The notes under the pieces were generated by a model. That model was not told the origin of the DNA. It made no database searches and saw only the letters and a list, made by a program, of their open reading frames with translations. Of a DNA stretch of 64,000 nt, positions 1 to 11,735 are shown piece by piece. This stretch comes from Sclerurus mexicanus (Eukaryota > Chordata > Aves > Passeriformes > Furnariidae). The translations under genes and the position numbers were made by a program. Within the stretch, counting starts at the first letter, position 1, and every line of letters begins with the position of its first letter. The DNA lies in the NCBI GenBank assembly GCA_013396755.1, contig VWZF01006750.1:4581293-4645292 (forward strand), read 5' to 3'.

Positions 1-2181
1 CACTTTTAACAAGTGAAGTGGAATTACACAGGTCCCTGAGTACACATGGAAATTATACCATAATGGGACAAAAAGAAACAGACTAGTTTTGAGACATCTT
101 TAGTGGACATGGACATGGCAGTCTAGGGACTAGGAAGGATTCAACAGGATGAAACGGCATCCTTCTCCCTTCACATCCTCCTCTCCTCACGCCCCCATTC
201 TTCATGCACATGGTAGTGTTTTTTTGATGTTTAGAGACAGGAGGAAATTATGTCCTAGTAAGGCTTTAAGGAAAATAATTATGACTAGTATTTAATCATA
301 AACACAAGGTATGTTCATATATAGAGAGTGATTTAACTTCTGGTTGTATTTTACGTTAACCAACCATGAAAAGTAACCTAGAAAGAACCAGATCTTTTCT
401 TCTTTCATGTGTGAAAAGTAGGTGTAAGATGCCCACTAGAGCACTAACTCATGTGCACATTGAAAAACAGCAGATGTAGCATTTGCCTCAGCCCAGGACA
501 TAAAGAGAGGGAGAGACTCCTTGCCAGCCATTTGCTCTGGAATTCAAGTGGAACAGATCACTGCTGCACAAGACAGTTGGTATTCTCATGGGGAAAATAC
601 CTGGAATAACACAGCCCTACCTCTGTACCCATGGTGCACTGTTCACTGCATAAAATGTGTCAGTAGAGTGAAGCAAAGCACCAATACTGGGTACAACTCC
701 CATGAGCATTCAAAGCATCTCTATAAGGGCCCCGACAAAACAGGCCAAAATTTCCTAAAAACATTCTGCTGGTTCACAAGACATCATAAAGGACTCTAAA
801 GCATAATCCATCTGATTTGCACAGTTAGTAGTCAATTCAAGTTCCACTCTAATGTGCTCCTTCTAAACTCTGCATACCTCCTGCTCACCCCAAGCAACTA
901 TCTCTAATTGTCTCAGCACTATGCAGTCCCAGCAGAACCGTGAGTCTTTGTTCACTGCTCTCCTGTGTCTATTCCTCTTATCTTCCTGAATCACAACTTC
1001 GGTGTCATCAGCAATTTATTTTTTATACTAGAGCTTCCTGCACATTTCCTAGTCTGACTGCTTCTCAGTCTCAAGTGCTGTCTGCTTCTGCTGCATATAT
1101 GGCAACCAACAAGCACTGGGGTCATTTATTACTTCTGTCACCAGTTCAATGCGTGACCTTAACTGCATTAAAAAGGACCAAATCCTCACCGGTTGTAAAT
1201 TCAATAGGCTCCAATGAGGTGAACCATGCTGATTTAAGCCATTTGGCCTTTCATCCTTACAAGTCTCAATCACCTCATCTGTAATTCTTAACTCTTGCAA
1301 AAGCAATACTTGGATGTGCATGATCCAATTACTCCTAGTACAGAGACTCACAGTTGAGGTGGATGGAAACAGGGTTTTCTCTGTCTTTTTCTGCTGACCA
1401 CATACAGGATCTGTTAATGGATTATAGTGAAAACTGATAAAACCTGAACAAATTAATCATGGAATCCTGAAGATCCCTACACCTGTGCTCCATTCCTACT
1501 TCTCTGTAAGTGCCTTAGAGCTGCTGTTGAAAAGACAGTACTGAAATAGAGACACCCACGGGCCACCTTACATTCACACACTGAAAAAGGCTGGGCACTA
1601 AGAACTCTTCTAGGGGATCCACATAAGTGAAAGAATTTTAAAATAAAATAAATTAATGTAGCTCACAGTATTTTTGAAAGCAAACTGTGAAAGCTTCACC
1701 TAACATCAGGCAGTCTAATTTACGCATTGGCCTCTGATTAACAAAAAGTAATCGTAGTACGTCACTGTGGCAGCTGTTGAGTGTATTACCACAAAAAATA
1801 CAACAGCAACTGGAGCAAGAATGCTCTTTTCCAAATTCCTCTAAGCTCAACAGAAAAGAACACCCTTTGCCAACTCATGCCTTGAAAGAAGTCTGGTGAT
1901 GCAAAATGAACTGATAATCCTCAAACTGAGGATTCAGATTGACTAAGACATTCCAGGCAAGCTACTCTCAGCTTACTAAACCCTAACAAAAAGGAACCAC
2001 ATGATTCCTGTTCCCTGCAGTTTTTGCCACACATGAGATACATGCCTCATGGGGCTGCATATTAAATGCATTCATAACTACCATCCCAAATATTGTGTAA
2101 TTTTATTATTTTAATTGCAAACTGCTTTAGTTTCTTTAGATGTTAATGTACTCTACTGGACACTACTTGTAAGAAGACACT
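1..2181. other. Unique non-coding DNA, no gene seen
   Basis: This is AT-rich sequence with few CpGs. The open frames on both strands are under about 115 codons, overlap each other in antisense, and show no recognisable domain or splice-site arrangement. The only structure noted is a remnant of an old hairpin repeat near 1175-1248, listed separately. Confidence 0.6.
1175..1248. repeat. Remnant of an ancient sauropsid hairpin-type repeat
   Basis: The stretch opens with GGACCAAATCCTCACC and closes with CATGCTGATTTAAGCCATTTGGCC-like sequence, around a central GGCTCCAATGAGG. I recall an old dispersed repeat of turtles, crocodilians and birds that has an imperfect dyad with a CCAAATCCTC arm, a centre built around GGCTCCA, and a GCTGATTTA arm leading to a GGCC end. 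The match here is degenerate, and I cannot name the family with certainty. It would be a non-autonomous, long-dead element with no coding content. Confidence 0.35.
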
Positions 2182-2278
2182 TTTAGAAATAAATCACAAT
2201 ACTACATTTAGAAATAAATCACAATACTACATTTAGAAATAAATCACAATACTACATTTAGAAATAAATCACAATACT
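2182..2278. repeat. Tandem repeat, 25-bp unit, about 3.9 copies
   Basis: The unit TTTAGAAATAAATCACAATA followed by CTACA begins at 2182, 2207, 2232 and 2257. The first three copies are identical over the full 25 bp, and the last one stops after about 22 bp. Such perfect identity suggests recent expansion or correction, so copy number may vary between individuals. It has no coding potential, and the surrounding DNA is ordinary unique sequence. Confidence 0.95.
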
Positions 2279-3959
2279 TATCATGTTCTACCTAAGACTT
2301 CCATGACCATTAGCAAAGACTCACGCAGGACCCCTTTTGCTATATTGAAAATATTATTTATAGATTAATCACTCATTTTCATCTGTCTTCTTGCTAATAA
2401 AAACAATGAAAGATAGTAACACTAGACAATATATTCATACACTTAAATTCTAATTGCAAGTTGTTAATCAAACAATGAAACATAGTGGCTCACATTTCTG
2501 TGGCACACTTTAGGGAAATCAAGTGCCACAGCAGTAATGCTAACAACCATGTATACCTAGTTTATACACACATAGCAAAGACTTGCGTTTTGTTTTGAAA
2601 ACTGAAGGTTAAGAAGGTCTAAGCAAAAAACTGATGCCCACAAAACAAGCACAAAACGAAGTAAAAGAAACCAGCTTGCAAACTCGGAGCTGCCTAAATA
2701 GAAAAAAAACATAATGAAAGTTTATAGGAATTCTAGAAGAATAAACACCTAATTTCATTTGTTTAGGAACCCAATTCTCTGGAAATTCACAGCTTGCAGT
2801 CACAACACCAACATCCGTTAATGTTAGAATTCAAAACCAAGTTCAACACAGGTTTATTCCTTACCCTATTGCCTCAAAACTAAGGTGATTATCTGTTACT
2901 TGAACCTCCCTCCACTACCATATTCATCAGTTTTGAACACCCATCCCCAAAACTGATCCAAAGAGACAATAATCTTATCAGGTAACATTTTTACTTTATG
3001 TTGCCAGCTGTCTCTGTTGTGCTTTGTCATTGTTAACCAAAACAAAGCAGTAAAGCTTCGAAGGGTCTTGAATCAGACTCCATCATTTGTCTGAGTTGGT
3101 ATTATTTGCTCCCCTATATCATCAAATGCAACACTCAAAGCTCCTCTGATTTTCTGAAAGATCAGGGACATTTGTGAAGGCATTTTTACAAAAGCAGGTG
3201 TTTCATTTCAGTCCTGGAAATCCAATCAAATAATTCACTTTGTTAGCAGGGTGCAACGCACTTTGACTCTGCCTTCTGGTTGGGATGACAGAAAGAAGAG
3301 ATGACTGAAGACCATGCCTTGAAGTTTGGCAGGAAGACAAATTGCCATTTCTTTTCATGTTCCCTCACATCTAAGCAACACAGATCTGTAGTCCACATTT
3401 TACCTTCAACAATTCTAATGTATATAACAGCTCAACAAGTAAACAGAAATACAAAATTGGTGAGCAAGGACAGCAACAGAGAAATGATGACAGAAATAAT
3501 CTCTGATGTCAACTCAGAGCAAGCAGTCTGGAGACCTATCTCAAGGCAGAGGAACACAGAAAACAAGTAGGGTAGCACCCTAAGAGGAGAGATGCCTATT
3601 CAAAAACAACTGCTCAGAAATGCAAGGAAGGAATTCAGCTCACCTCTCAACCTAGAGAAAGGACAAATATCTAGAATAGACAGTTAAAGAAAAAGCAGCT
3701 GGAAATGCAAAATAAATTTTAAAAGTTAATAAAAGAGACAAAGATGGAAAAGAAGTTGATGATAAAACCACACCTGAATGAGAAACAGTCCTAAAGTCAA
3801 CCCAATTTTTTGTGTGTGTGTTTTGGTTTTTTTAATTCCATTGAAAGATATATAACACAGAAGAGTTCACTGACTTACTGAGTAATGACATTCTCCCAGA
3901 GCTGGTCAAATTCAACCTGAACACAGAAAAAAGGACCTTCTGAACAAGCATGTTACAGG
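2279..3959. other. Unique non-coding DNA, no gene seen
   Basis: No repeat family, RNA gene or convincing exon was recognised. A short (TG)n run lies at 3811-3821. The longest frame (plus strand, from 3301) has 89 codons and no family resemblance. Confidence 0.6.
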
Positions 3960-4160
3960 GTTCATTTTTTCTTGTGCTAATTCATAGATGTTAACTAACT
4001 CAATTCTGCCAAGCACTTAAATATATACTTGACTTGGAGAATAATCTCATCCCTATTCAGTAAAACACTTAAAAGCATATACTTCTTTCAAAACATGAGT
4101 GGTCCCATTGACTTTAATGGGACATAAGCACAATGCTGAGTGCTTTGCTGGATCAGTGCA
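3960..4160 (+). repeat. Ancient sauropsid dispersed repeat with palindromic core
   Basis: The core at 4102-4123 reads GTCCCATT, then a six-base loop, then AATGGGAC, so it is an exact 8-bp stem hairpin. It is preceded by TTCAGTAAAACACTTAAAAG (about 4058-4077) and followed by GTGCTTTGCTGGATCAGTGC at about 4140-4159. This order (AGTAAA..CACTTAA, then CCCATTGACTT-AATGGGAC, then GTGCTTTGCTGGATC) is what I recognise from an old hairpin-bearing repeat common in turtles, crocodilians and birds. The family name is uncertain, and the left boundary is a guess. Confidence 0.5.
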
Positions 4161-5369
4161 CAAAGACAATTTAGAACCCTTCACTGGATGATTTGGACAT
4201 CCTGTGTCTTGCCATTTCATAACAAAAGAAAAAAAGTAAAGAAAACCTTAAAAGGTAAAATTAACTATATTGTAACTGTAACCCAAATTGTCCTATTCAG
4301 AATGCTTTTTAGGGTTACTGTAAAAGCTGAAAGAATTCTCAGTATGTTTTACACACTAAGAACAAATGAATGCATTATTTTCTCAAATTTATGCACAAGC
4401 CTAATTGCTATGCAGGCACAATTAAGAAGATCTAAGAAATGCAAAACCAAGATACCATATGGTTCTCAGTTCCAAAAATCAGAGACATAAGAGAAGATTT
4501 CACACACTTGTGTGTGAACACCAAACTCCGACTAAAAGACAGCTAAATACAGCAGATCTCTATACTTGCCTGAGTTATTTTAAACACAGTCTTGAATGCA
4601 TTAAAGAGGTGTCAAAAAACAAGTCTGGGTACTTCCCAATTGCCTCCATCATGCTTAGTAAGTAAATAGTTTGCAGAGTAAATATTTAAAGGATAATAAT
4701 ATCATGTCAAAAAGAACTGATTCAGAGGCACATATTACTCCATTTCTGCATATATACTTATGAGATACCAACATTTGTATACCCCTGACCTCTCACTCTA
4801 TAAAAATCTGAAGTTCTGCTGATTTAGTTATGCTCTTTTGAGGTAAGTGAGATCATCAGCTTTGCACAGGGTTCATTTTACACAAGCCTATTTTGGCTGC
4901 TTTATTAGCACTGGTGAGTCTGCAGTTGCATGGGGGAGATACCAGTAAACAGGAGGGAAAATACAGAAAATGAAGCTGTTTGATCTCAGTTACTATGCCA
5001 GTACCCACAACAGAACAACTCAAAGGCCACAGCAAAAAGTTTTGGATGGCTTTAAGTTTCAGCTCATAGTAGTGTTTATTTGTGACTTACTCCATCGCAC
5101 CCAAGCTCTACAATATTAAATAGCAATAGCTTCCACGCTTTCAAAGTCACCTACAAATATCAAAAAGCATGTTGTGGATACACTGGTACAGTCTCACAGC
5201 TGTTGCAAAAGTAGTTATTCAAGACCTTTTCTTTCTCCATGGCCCTCAAGTGATCAGATAATACAAGTCACACTCCCACCAGTAAATATTATTCCTAATG
5301 CAGTAGATACTACAAAGGCTGGCCTTCCCCATTATAAGGGCTTGCTTTAACATAGTCAATTTTCGCTTC
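4161..5369. other. Unique non-coding DNA, no gene seen
   Basis: This is AT-rich sequence with short frames only (up to about 116 codons, partly inside the preceding repeat remnant). The string GAGGTAAGTGAG near 4840 fits a splice donor, but no plausible acceptor and open exon precede it. Confidence 0.55.
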
Positions 5370-6199
5370 TGCTTAGATGTATCACCTTCGAAGTGGAAAA
5401 TGTCAGTCAGAAAGTTTTGTTGCACTTGAAAGTGAAGCCAACAAAAGATTCGTTACAGTCAATAGCTCAGTGTCCAAATGGACACCATTAACAAGTCAAA
5501 CCCTTGAGGTCTGTACCAGGACTACTGTTGTGGAATATCTTCATCAACAACACCGACAGTGGGATTGAGTACATGCACCCTCAGCAGGTTTGTGGATGAA
5601 ACCAAGCAGAACAATGCACTTCACATGCCAGAGGGAGGAGATGCCATTCAGAAGGACCTCGACAGGCTTGAGAAGTGAGCCTGTGCAAACTCATGACATT
5701 CAACACGTGCAAGGTCCTGAAGCAGGGTCAGAGCAACCAGTACAGACTGGGAGATGAATGGATTAAGGACAGCCCTGTGAAGGACTTGGGGATACTGGTG
5801 GATAGATCAATAGACAGAGAAAAGCTGAGAGTTAAGGTTGTTCAGCCTGGAGAAGAGAAGGCTTTATTGCAGCCTTTTAATACTTAGAAGGGATTATAAT
5901 TAAAAGAGAGAGACTTTTTACCAGGCCCTGTAGCAACAGGTCAAGAGGCTACAGCTTTAAACTTAAAGCAGGTAGGTTCAGATTGAACAGAAGGAACAAT
6001 TTTTTTTATGCTAAGGGTGGTGAGACATTTGAACAGCTTCCCCAGAGATGTTCTGGATGCCCCATCCTTCCAAGTATTCAAGGCCAGGATGGATGGGGCT
6101 TTGAGCAACCTGGTCTAGCAGAAGGTGTTCCTGCCCATGGCAGGGAGGTTGGAAAAATGTGATATTTAAAGTTTCCTTACAATGCAAAACATTCTGTGA
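5370..6199 (+). mobile_element. 5'-truncated CR1 LINE, plus strand
   Basis: CR1 is an autonomous non-LTR retrotransposon whose second ORF encodes an endonuclease and reverse transcriptase; copies are usually cut short at the 5' end. Here the C-terminal part of the old ORF2 is visible: ATATCTTCATCAACAACACC and GACAGTGGGATTGAGT near 5540, GGTTTGTGGATGAAACCAAG near 5590, and a frame at 5675-5887 with KDLGILVDRSID. The 3' UTR follows: GTTGTTCAGCCTGGAGAAGA, GAGAGACTTTTTACCAGG, and CAAGGCCAGGATGGATGGGG at about 6080. The end is marked by ATTCTGTGA at 6191. In-frame stops and small deletions make it inactive. The 5' boundary is approximate. Confidence 0.9.
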
Positions 6200-7650
6200 A
6201 CCCGCCCAATTCACAGAGCTGCAAAGAAGTGCTGAAAGGCACCTAAAAGCTGTCAGCTCTACAAAGCCTGCTAGAATAACTCCATAAAGCAAGAGATCCA
6301 GCATGCTAAGTGCCAAGCAAATTCCAGGTGACACCCAAAGGTGTCCCAGAACTGAAATACATAGCTCTGGAAAAGTCCCTTACTGATCAACAGAAATGAA
6401 AATAAACCAGCGACACGATTCAGATTCTGCACACTAGGAGGGAAAACATCTTCTGTTTAGAACTGCTTAACACAGCTGCTGAGCCAGGCCCTCCTACGTT
6501 GTAGCACAACATGTGAATGTATTCCCAAAACACAGCCCATTTACATCTGAATACTGAAACATCTACTGATCTCCATATATTCTAATTTTCACGTATGCCT
6601 TGATCTTTTTATTTGTTACATAATGAAGCTTTCAAACTGGAACAAACTAGTAAGTAAAGAGCCAGAACAAGGACCTTTAAGCTACTGTTATTACTAACTT
6701 CTATGAATAAGAACTCTTCGTTACTACACAAAATGAGCATACTTGTTCAACAGTGCATCCCTTTGCATATTTGCTCTCCTTGTATTTTCATGAATTTGTT
6801 TTCCAGAAATAGAATGTGTTCCTTGATTCTTCTTCAGGAAAAAAAAAAAAGACAAAATTATCAAAACATTCTGCTACTTGTTAAACACATAAATGGGGAA
6901 TGTTGTGTTACCAGATGGAAACTGCAACTGAAATTCAAAAGAGGAACATCACCTGAATTCCACCAGTGGTAGTCAGATTAAGTAACCTTATTTCTAAAAT
7001 ATAAAGCTTGTTCTGAACTCTGGCATAGTACACCTATGTGTTATTCTTGTGGGGATATACACAGATGGCACATACATAGATAAAACGTATATCCAAAATA
7101 CAGACAGCAAGAATGAAGCATGTGCTCCCTAGAAGTCTTACCAGGATGGTGACTATGTTAATACTTAACCTAGGAGTTCTTGTTAGTCCTATCAACTGCA
7201 CATGTTCAGACAACAAGCATTTGCTCTGCACTTGTAAATGCCACATTCAAGCAAGCATCCTGCTTGCAGACTCTCTTTGCACACTACAAAAACAATGCTA
7301 ACAAAATTACGTGGAGAGGAGGAGTTAGTCCACAGAGGGAAAAATAACTGGAAGTAAGGAAGAAGAGCTCTGTTCCTGGACAGCATCCTACCAGCTTCAG
7401 AGCTAGCAATGAACCTCTCTTCTTCAGTAGAACAGGACAGATTTTGCATGAAAGCGCTAGAATTTAAAAAGTGTTACCAAGAAATTGAATTAGTGACAGC
7501 CCTATGCCATTCACTGGCTTAGATGAGATGTTCAAAACCATGGGATGCACATCAGCTGTAACTAGTCAGTCTTGCTGAGATCTTATGAAAAATCACAACG
7601 TGCAGAGGGACAACGAGGACTTCTAAAAATCTACTATATCTGACTACTGC
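6200..7650. other. Unique non-coding DNA, no gene seen
   Basis: No repeat or exon was recognised. Short frames on both strands overlap one another between about 7030 and 7450 and look like chance. A run of A lies near 6841-6850. Confidence 0.55.
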
Positions 7651-7850
7651 TTACGTCATGGCTAGGCTTCGCGAACGAAGATTTGCAAGGGCTCTACCCA
7701 CGCTCGCTACAAGCACACTGGTGGCTAAAAAGGTCAGTGCGAGATAGGCAAGTCCGATCGCAAAAGGCACAGCGGAAAGTCTCCATCTGCACTACTGGCA
7801 AGGCACGGTTCTTTCTGCGTTGTCTTTTTTCCTCAAGACTGATTCTGCAT
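7651..7850. promoter_or_regulatory. CpG-dense block with CRE-like site; possible conserved element or promoter
   Basis: Twelve CpG dinucleotides fall between 7654 and 7819, while the surrounding kilobases have almost none. The block starts with TTACGTCA (7651-7658), which is TGACGTAA on the other strand, a CREB/ATF-type site. It then holds CTTCGCGAACGAAG (7667-7680), whose ends can pair. CpGs decay quickly in methylated vertebrate DNA, so their survival suggests an unmethylated, constrained or recently inserted segment. A plus-strand frame from 7683 to 7961 runs through it (92 codons, no recognised domain). Candidates are a distal enhancer, a promoter or first exon of a non-coding RNA, or a conserved element. 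The sequence felt familiar, but I cannot name a source, so the function stays unassigned. Confidence 0.4.
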
Positions 7851-9720
7851 GTGTTCTCAACTGCTTACACAGCCCATAGCAAAAAGCTGCATAAACTTCA
7901 TGAGATAATTTCCCACCGCACTGCATTCAATGTCTTTATGTTCAATGATGACAGAGGGTGATAACAGTAAATCTCTCTCATTTTCTTCTGTCAAGAACAT
8001 ATGTCACAAAGAAAAATCTCACACATACCACATGTAGGAGATGACTAAGAAATGAGGCAGTAATCTTCCAGCATCTGACAGCAACCAGACAGTGCAACTT
8101 AGTAAAGGAAAACACTGAATGGAAATGAAGTCATGTCTTAAAAGTAAAAATGCTGCTACAAGAAGCTTTAAGATGGTTTTGCTTCTTCAACTGATGACAA
8201 AAGTATCTAGTATTAAAAAACAAAACCAAAAAACAAGAAAAAAAAGGGCTTATTTCAGAAGTCATGTATTACTTTGATTAGAGCACTGCCTGAGGTCCTC
8301 TCTCAGTCACCTTATTTAACCACATCTACATTTAAGAAAATATGGTCAATATTTCAACAAGCTTGCAATTCAAATACAAAACAGATATATGAACTTGACA
8401 AAGGTGTAGGATGATGCTGAAATAATGTTCCTTTGCAATGGCATAAAGTTTTCTATTATGGTTCTAAGTTAGTCTTGAAAACAAGGATTACCCATAATAC
8501 AGATCTCTGATGAAGTCAGTAGAAACTGGTCTTCCTTCTCCTCTGCCTTGACTCTATGGATACTATAGGTATTTTGCAACTTTTTTAGTCAACCACAACC
8601 TCTTCTTTCATGCCAACATTAGGCTTTCTTCTCACTGCATTCAAATCAGGATTTCTCAGGTCTTTCATGATCAAGCAAAATACTTAATAAAATACAGGAG
8701 ATGTCTCTGGGTGACCACACTTCTTGGTATGAGCACCTCTTGTGCTCACAGCCATCTGCATTCACCAAGTACCCCAATGCAGTGGAAAAATCACTAAATT
8801 TCCTTTGTTTCTTCCCTTTTGCTGACTTTTGCCATTCCCTGCTAAATCTGCTGTGCAGATCCTGACAGATTCCAAAAGTGTCCCTTCAGACATACTTCTA
8901 AAGCCTTTAGTTGACTATATTGCTTATTATTTAACGCCCAATTATCAAATAAATTTAAAAAAATGTAGTTTTACACATATGAAATCTTAAAATTTATTCA
9001 TGTTTTTTGAAAGATCATGTATCATTTGTCTCTCTCTTTCTGCCTTTAACCTAGCTAAAAAGTGGAGGGAGTCCTTTAATTTCTATCCCACATGGAAGAT
9101 TACACTATTGCTGTTATTACTTTTCCCTGAATGACACCAATAGAATTAACACCTCTGCTTTAGTCCTAGATTCCTGTCAAGTAGGGTAGAGATTGCACTC
9201 TGTTACCTCTTAAGCTCATTACTGCTCTAATTATTATGTCCAGGATTACAACATTTTTGGCTGTGAGCCAAAGGCCATTCTGTAAAATATAACAATGAGT
9301 TTTCTTTTAGTCTGTTTTTTTAGATCCTATCACAATTTCAGAAGAGATGGCTAGCTGAAAAAGAGTTGTAGTTCCAGGAAGGTCTATCAGCAACTAACTA
9401 CAAGCAGCCCTGATCCTCATGGTTACTTTCCCTTTGTTACATACGCATCCATAAACACAAACCACTCAATTCTTCACCCTGCTAAAATAAAAAATATATC
9501 TATTCTCTCAGACCCCTATGGTTAGGCCTCAGTTTCACTCTTAGATTTGTCTCTGTTTTAGAGCAGTGGGGTAGGACATGGCTTTTCTCACGTCAAGACC
9601 CTATCTGACTGCTTTTATGCTCTATTTCATCCTTCACAACAGAAGTCCAGGAAAATGGACACGTATGACATTTACAACAACCAGATATACTATGAGGGGA
9701 AATATTTTATTGACTACTTC
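7851..9720. other. Unique non-coding DNA, no gene seen
   Basis: AT-rich sequence with no repeat family, exon or RNA gene recognised. It leads into a sharp rise in GC content at about 9740. Confidence 0.55.
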
Positions 9721-9721
9721 T

Positions 9722-10930
9722 TCAAATTAAACTTGTTATATGACTATATATTGCACGAAGATGCACTGAAAGGCACAGGGAGGTGGCTGGGTTGTACCAG
9801 AAGGCACTTGGAGGACCTCTAGGGCACCAGGAAAGGGGCAGACCCATCCCTGGGTGCTGCAAGAGACACACAGAGGCCCCTAGAGCACAAGCAAGGCTCA
9901 GACGAGGCCTCTGCCTGGCACCAAGGAGACACAGATGGTCATAGCAAGGACAGAGGGTCTGGGGAGCCCACTGCCAGCCTGCTGCTCTGTCTCCCCACAG
10001 CTCAGTGTGACCAGCCCCAGAGCTCCCTGTGACCGCTCTCTTCCCTGGCAGCCTTGGCCTTTTCTGCTGTTCTGCCTGGGCCATGCTCATGTAGGATGTC
10101 CCTCCCCAGGACCTGGACCAGCAGGGCAAGGGCACAGAGAGCCAGTCCTCCTCTGCCCAGCTGGCTGTAACCCTGAGGTTCTTGCAGGCAGCCTGTTTGA
10201 GCAGCTCAGCAGGGTTCGGCTCATCTGCTGTCTTTGCAGCAGAGTCAAGAGACACTGGAGAGCAGTGAGTGATGGGGTTCAGCCGGATGGGATGGTGCCA
10301 GGTGGCTGGGAGCCAGGACTTGAGCCAACAACACGTAGGGCAAGGACTACGAGCCCACGTGCAGGAGAAAGCTTGGGCAGGCACCAAAGCTTCTCTGTCT
10401 CCTTCCCAGTCCCTTGCCCAACCCCAGGAGGCAGCGGTGGGTCTCAACCGCTGTGAAGGAAACAAGGATGGGCTAACCAACCAGAAGAACAAAGAGAACC
10501 TGCCTGAGGTCTTCTCCACATCATCAGCTGGCCTGGGACAGCCCAGCCAGGCCCAAATTTCTCCAGGAGAGGCCAAGTCCAGACAAAGAGGTCTCAGCCC
10601 CTTTAACTGTGCTCCAAATCCTGCACCTCCCAGGAGATGGGCCAGACATCCTCAGCTTCTCCAGCAACATGCTGCCAGGGTGATTGTTCCTGCAAGAACT
10701 ATGAGCTCGCTCATCTGCTGGCTGAAGGAGAACCCTGACTTGATGAAGATGTACCTAAGGCACTTGCATCACTGCTACCTGCACAGAGACATTCTCCAGA
10801 AGAAAAAAAAAAAGGTAGGAAGACTTGGAAGAGGAAGAGACATTTGTGTGCTTCACCATACATTCACAGCTCCAGCAATTCTCAGGGTGGAGGGCAAGAC
10901 ACTGCAGGCAAGGTCACAGGTACTATAATC
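9722..10930. other. GC-rich block with overlapping long frames; possibly the gag end of the adjoining retrovirus
   Basis: GC content jumps over this block. High GC lowers stop frequency, so long frames occur on both strands: 284 codons on the minus strand (10576 to 9722, the longest in the window), and 173 and 219 codons on the plus strand (9935-10456 and 10269-10928). None shows a domain I recognise. The 219-codon frame ends in a segment with SSLICWLKENPDLMKMYLRH and CYLHRDILQ, followed by a run of A at 10803-10814. Because plus-strand retroviral sequence begins about 110 bp downstream, I infer that the block may be the decayed gag region of the same element. The alternative, a minus-strand gene, is weakly hinted at by an AATAAA on that strand at 9711-9706, just past the stop codon. 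I cannot decide between them from sequence alone. Confidence 0.35.
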
Positions 10931-11406
10931 GTGTCTTTGACAACTTTTAGCCAATTTAAGTATTACTTCAAATGAAAGCAGGGATGTGAGAACCCATCAC
11001 TATTAACAGCTGAGCCTTTCCACTGTGGAGAAGCAAAACCCATCCAACTTTTTCTCAGGAGAGAGAATATAGACGATACAACCCCAAGGTATCCTACGAT
11101 TTTACCTGTGATATCATAGACAAGACATGAGCAAGTGGGATAGAAAACCTACCCCAACCCTAGAGACAAAGATATATCAATTGCAGGAAAAATCAACCAC
11201 AAATGGGGATTCTTCCAGCAAAGTTGTTGCTGCTGCTCTGGTCTGCAATGGACAGTTTCCCAGGCAGAGTGGAAAGGCTGACTTTACTCCTGGAAAGAAC
11301 TTTGTGTAGAAATAGATTAGAATTAAGTGAAGGATGCTATGATCAGTACTAGAGGGGCCTTGTCTCCAGCCAGGAGGAGCAGAGGGACAAATGGGTTTAC
11401 TGGACT

Positions 11407-11598
11407 GTGTGGATCCAACGGCCTGGAACATCAAAAGCACAGGAGTACAAGGCTGCAGTAGATAGCAGTGCACAGTGTATCCTATTGCCACCAAGCTATG
11501 AGGGGGCTTCCAGTATAGCTGCCTTGGAGACAGAGGAAATTAAACATCTGTCTGTCTTGCCTGGTTCCTCGAGGACCTTCCTGTCATGTGATTACTGA
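11407..11598 (+). pseudogene. Retroviral protease relic, active-site glycine lost
   Basis: A 63-codon frame contains VDSSAQC, with D-S-S-A encoded at 11461-11472. Retroviral aspartic proteases carry D-T/S-G-A/S at the catalytic site, so the third position here has Ser in place of Gly. The following LLPPSY fits the strand after the active site. About ten codons later the frame reads like the spacer before reverse transcriptase (AALETEEIKHLSVLPG), so much of the protease body appears deleted. It cannot have been active in this state. Confidence 0.6.
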
Positions 11599-11735
11599 AG
11601 GTCCAGAAAGCACAGGTGCTCATCACTACTACAACAGTGCACTGGCAGCAATGTCACATCACCTGACACTCTGTGACTCATGTCTATAAGCTGAGTCACA
11701 GACTGGAGAGCCAAGGAGCAATTAGCAGGATCTAC

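Noticed and set aside
4830..4855. Splice donor GAGGTAAGTGAG
   Set aside because: No acceptor with an open exon of sensible size lies upstream.
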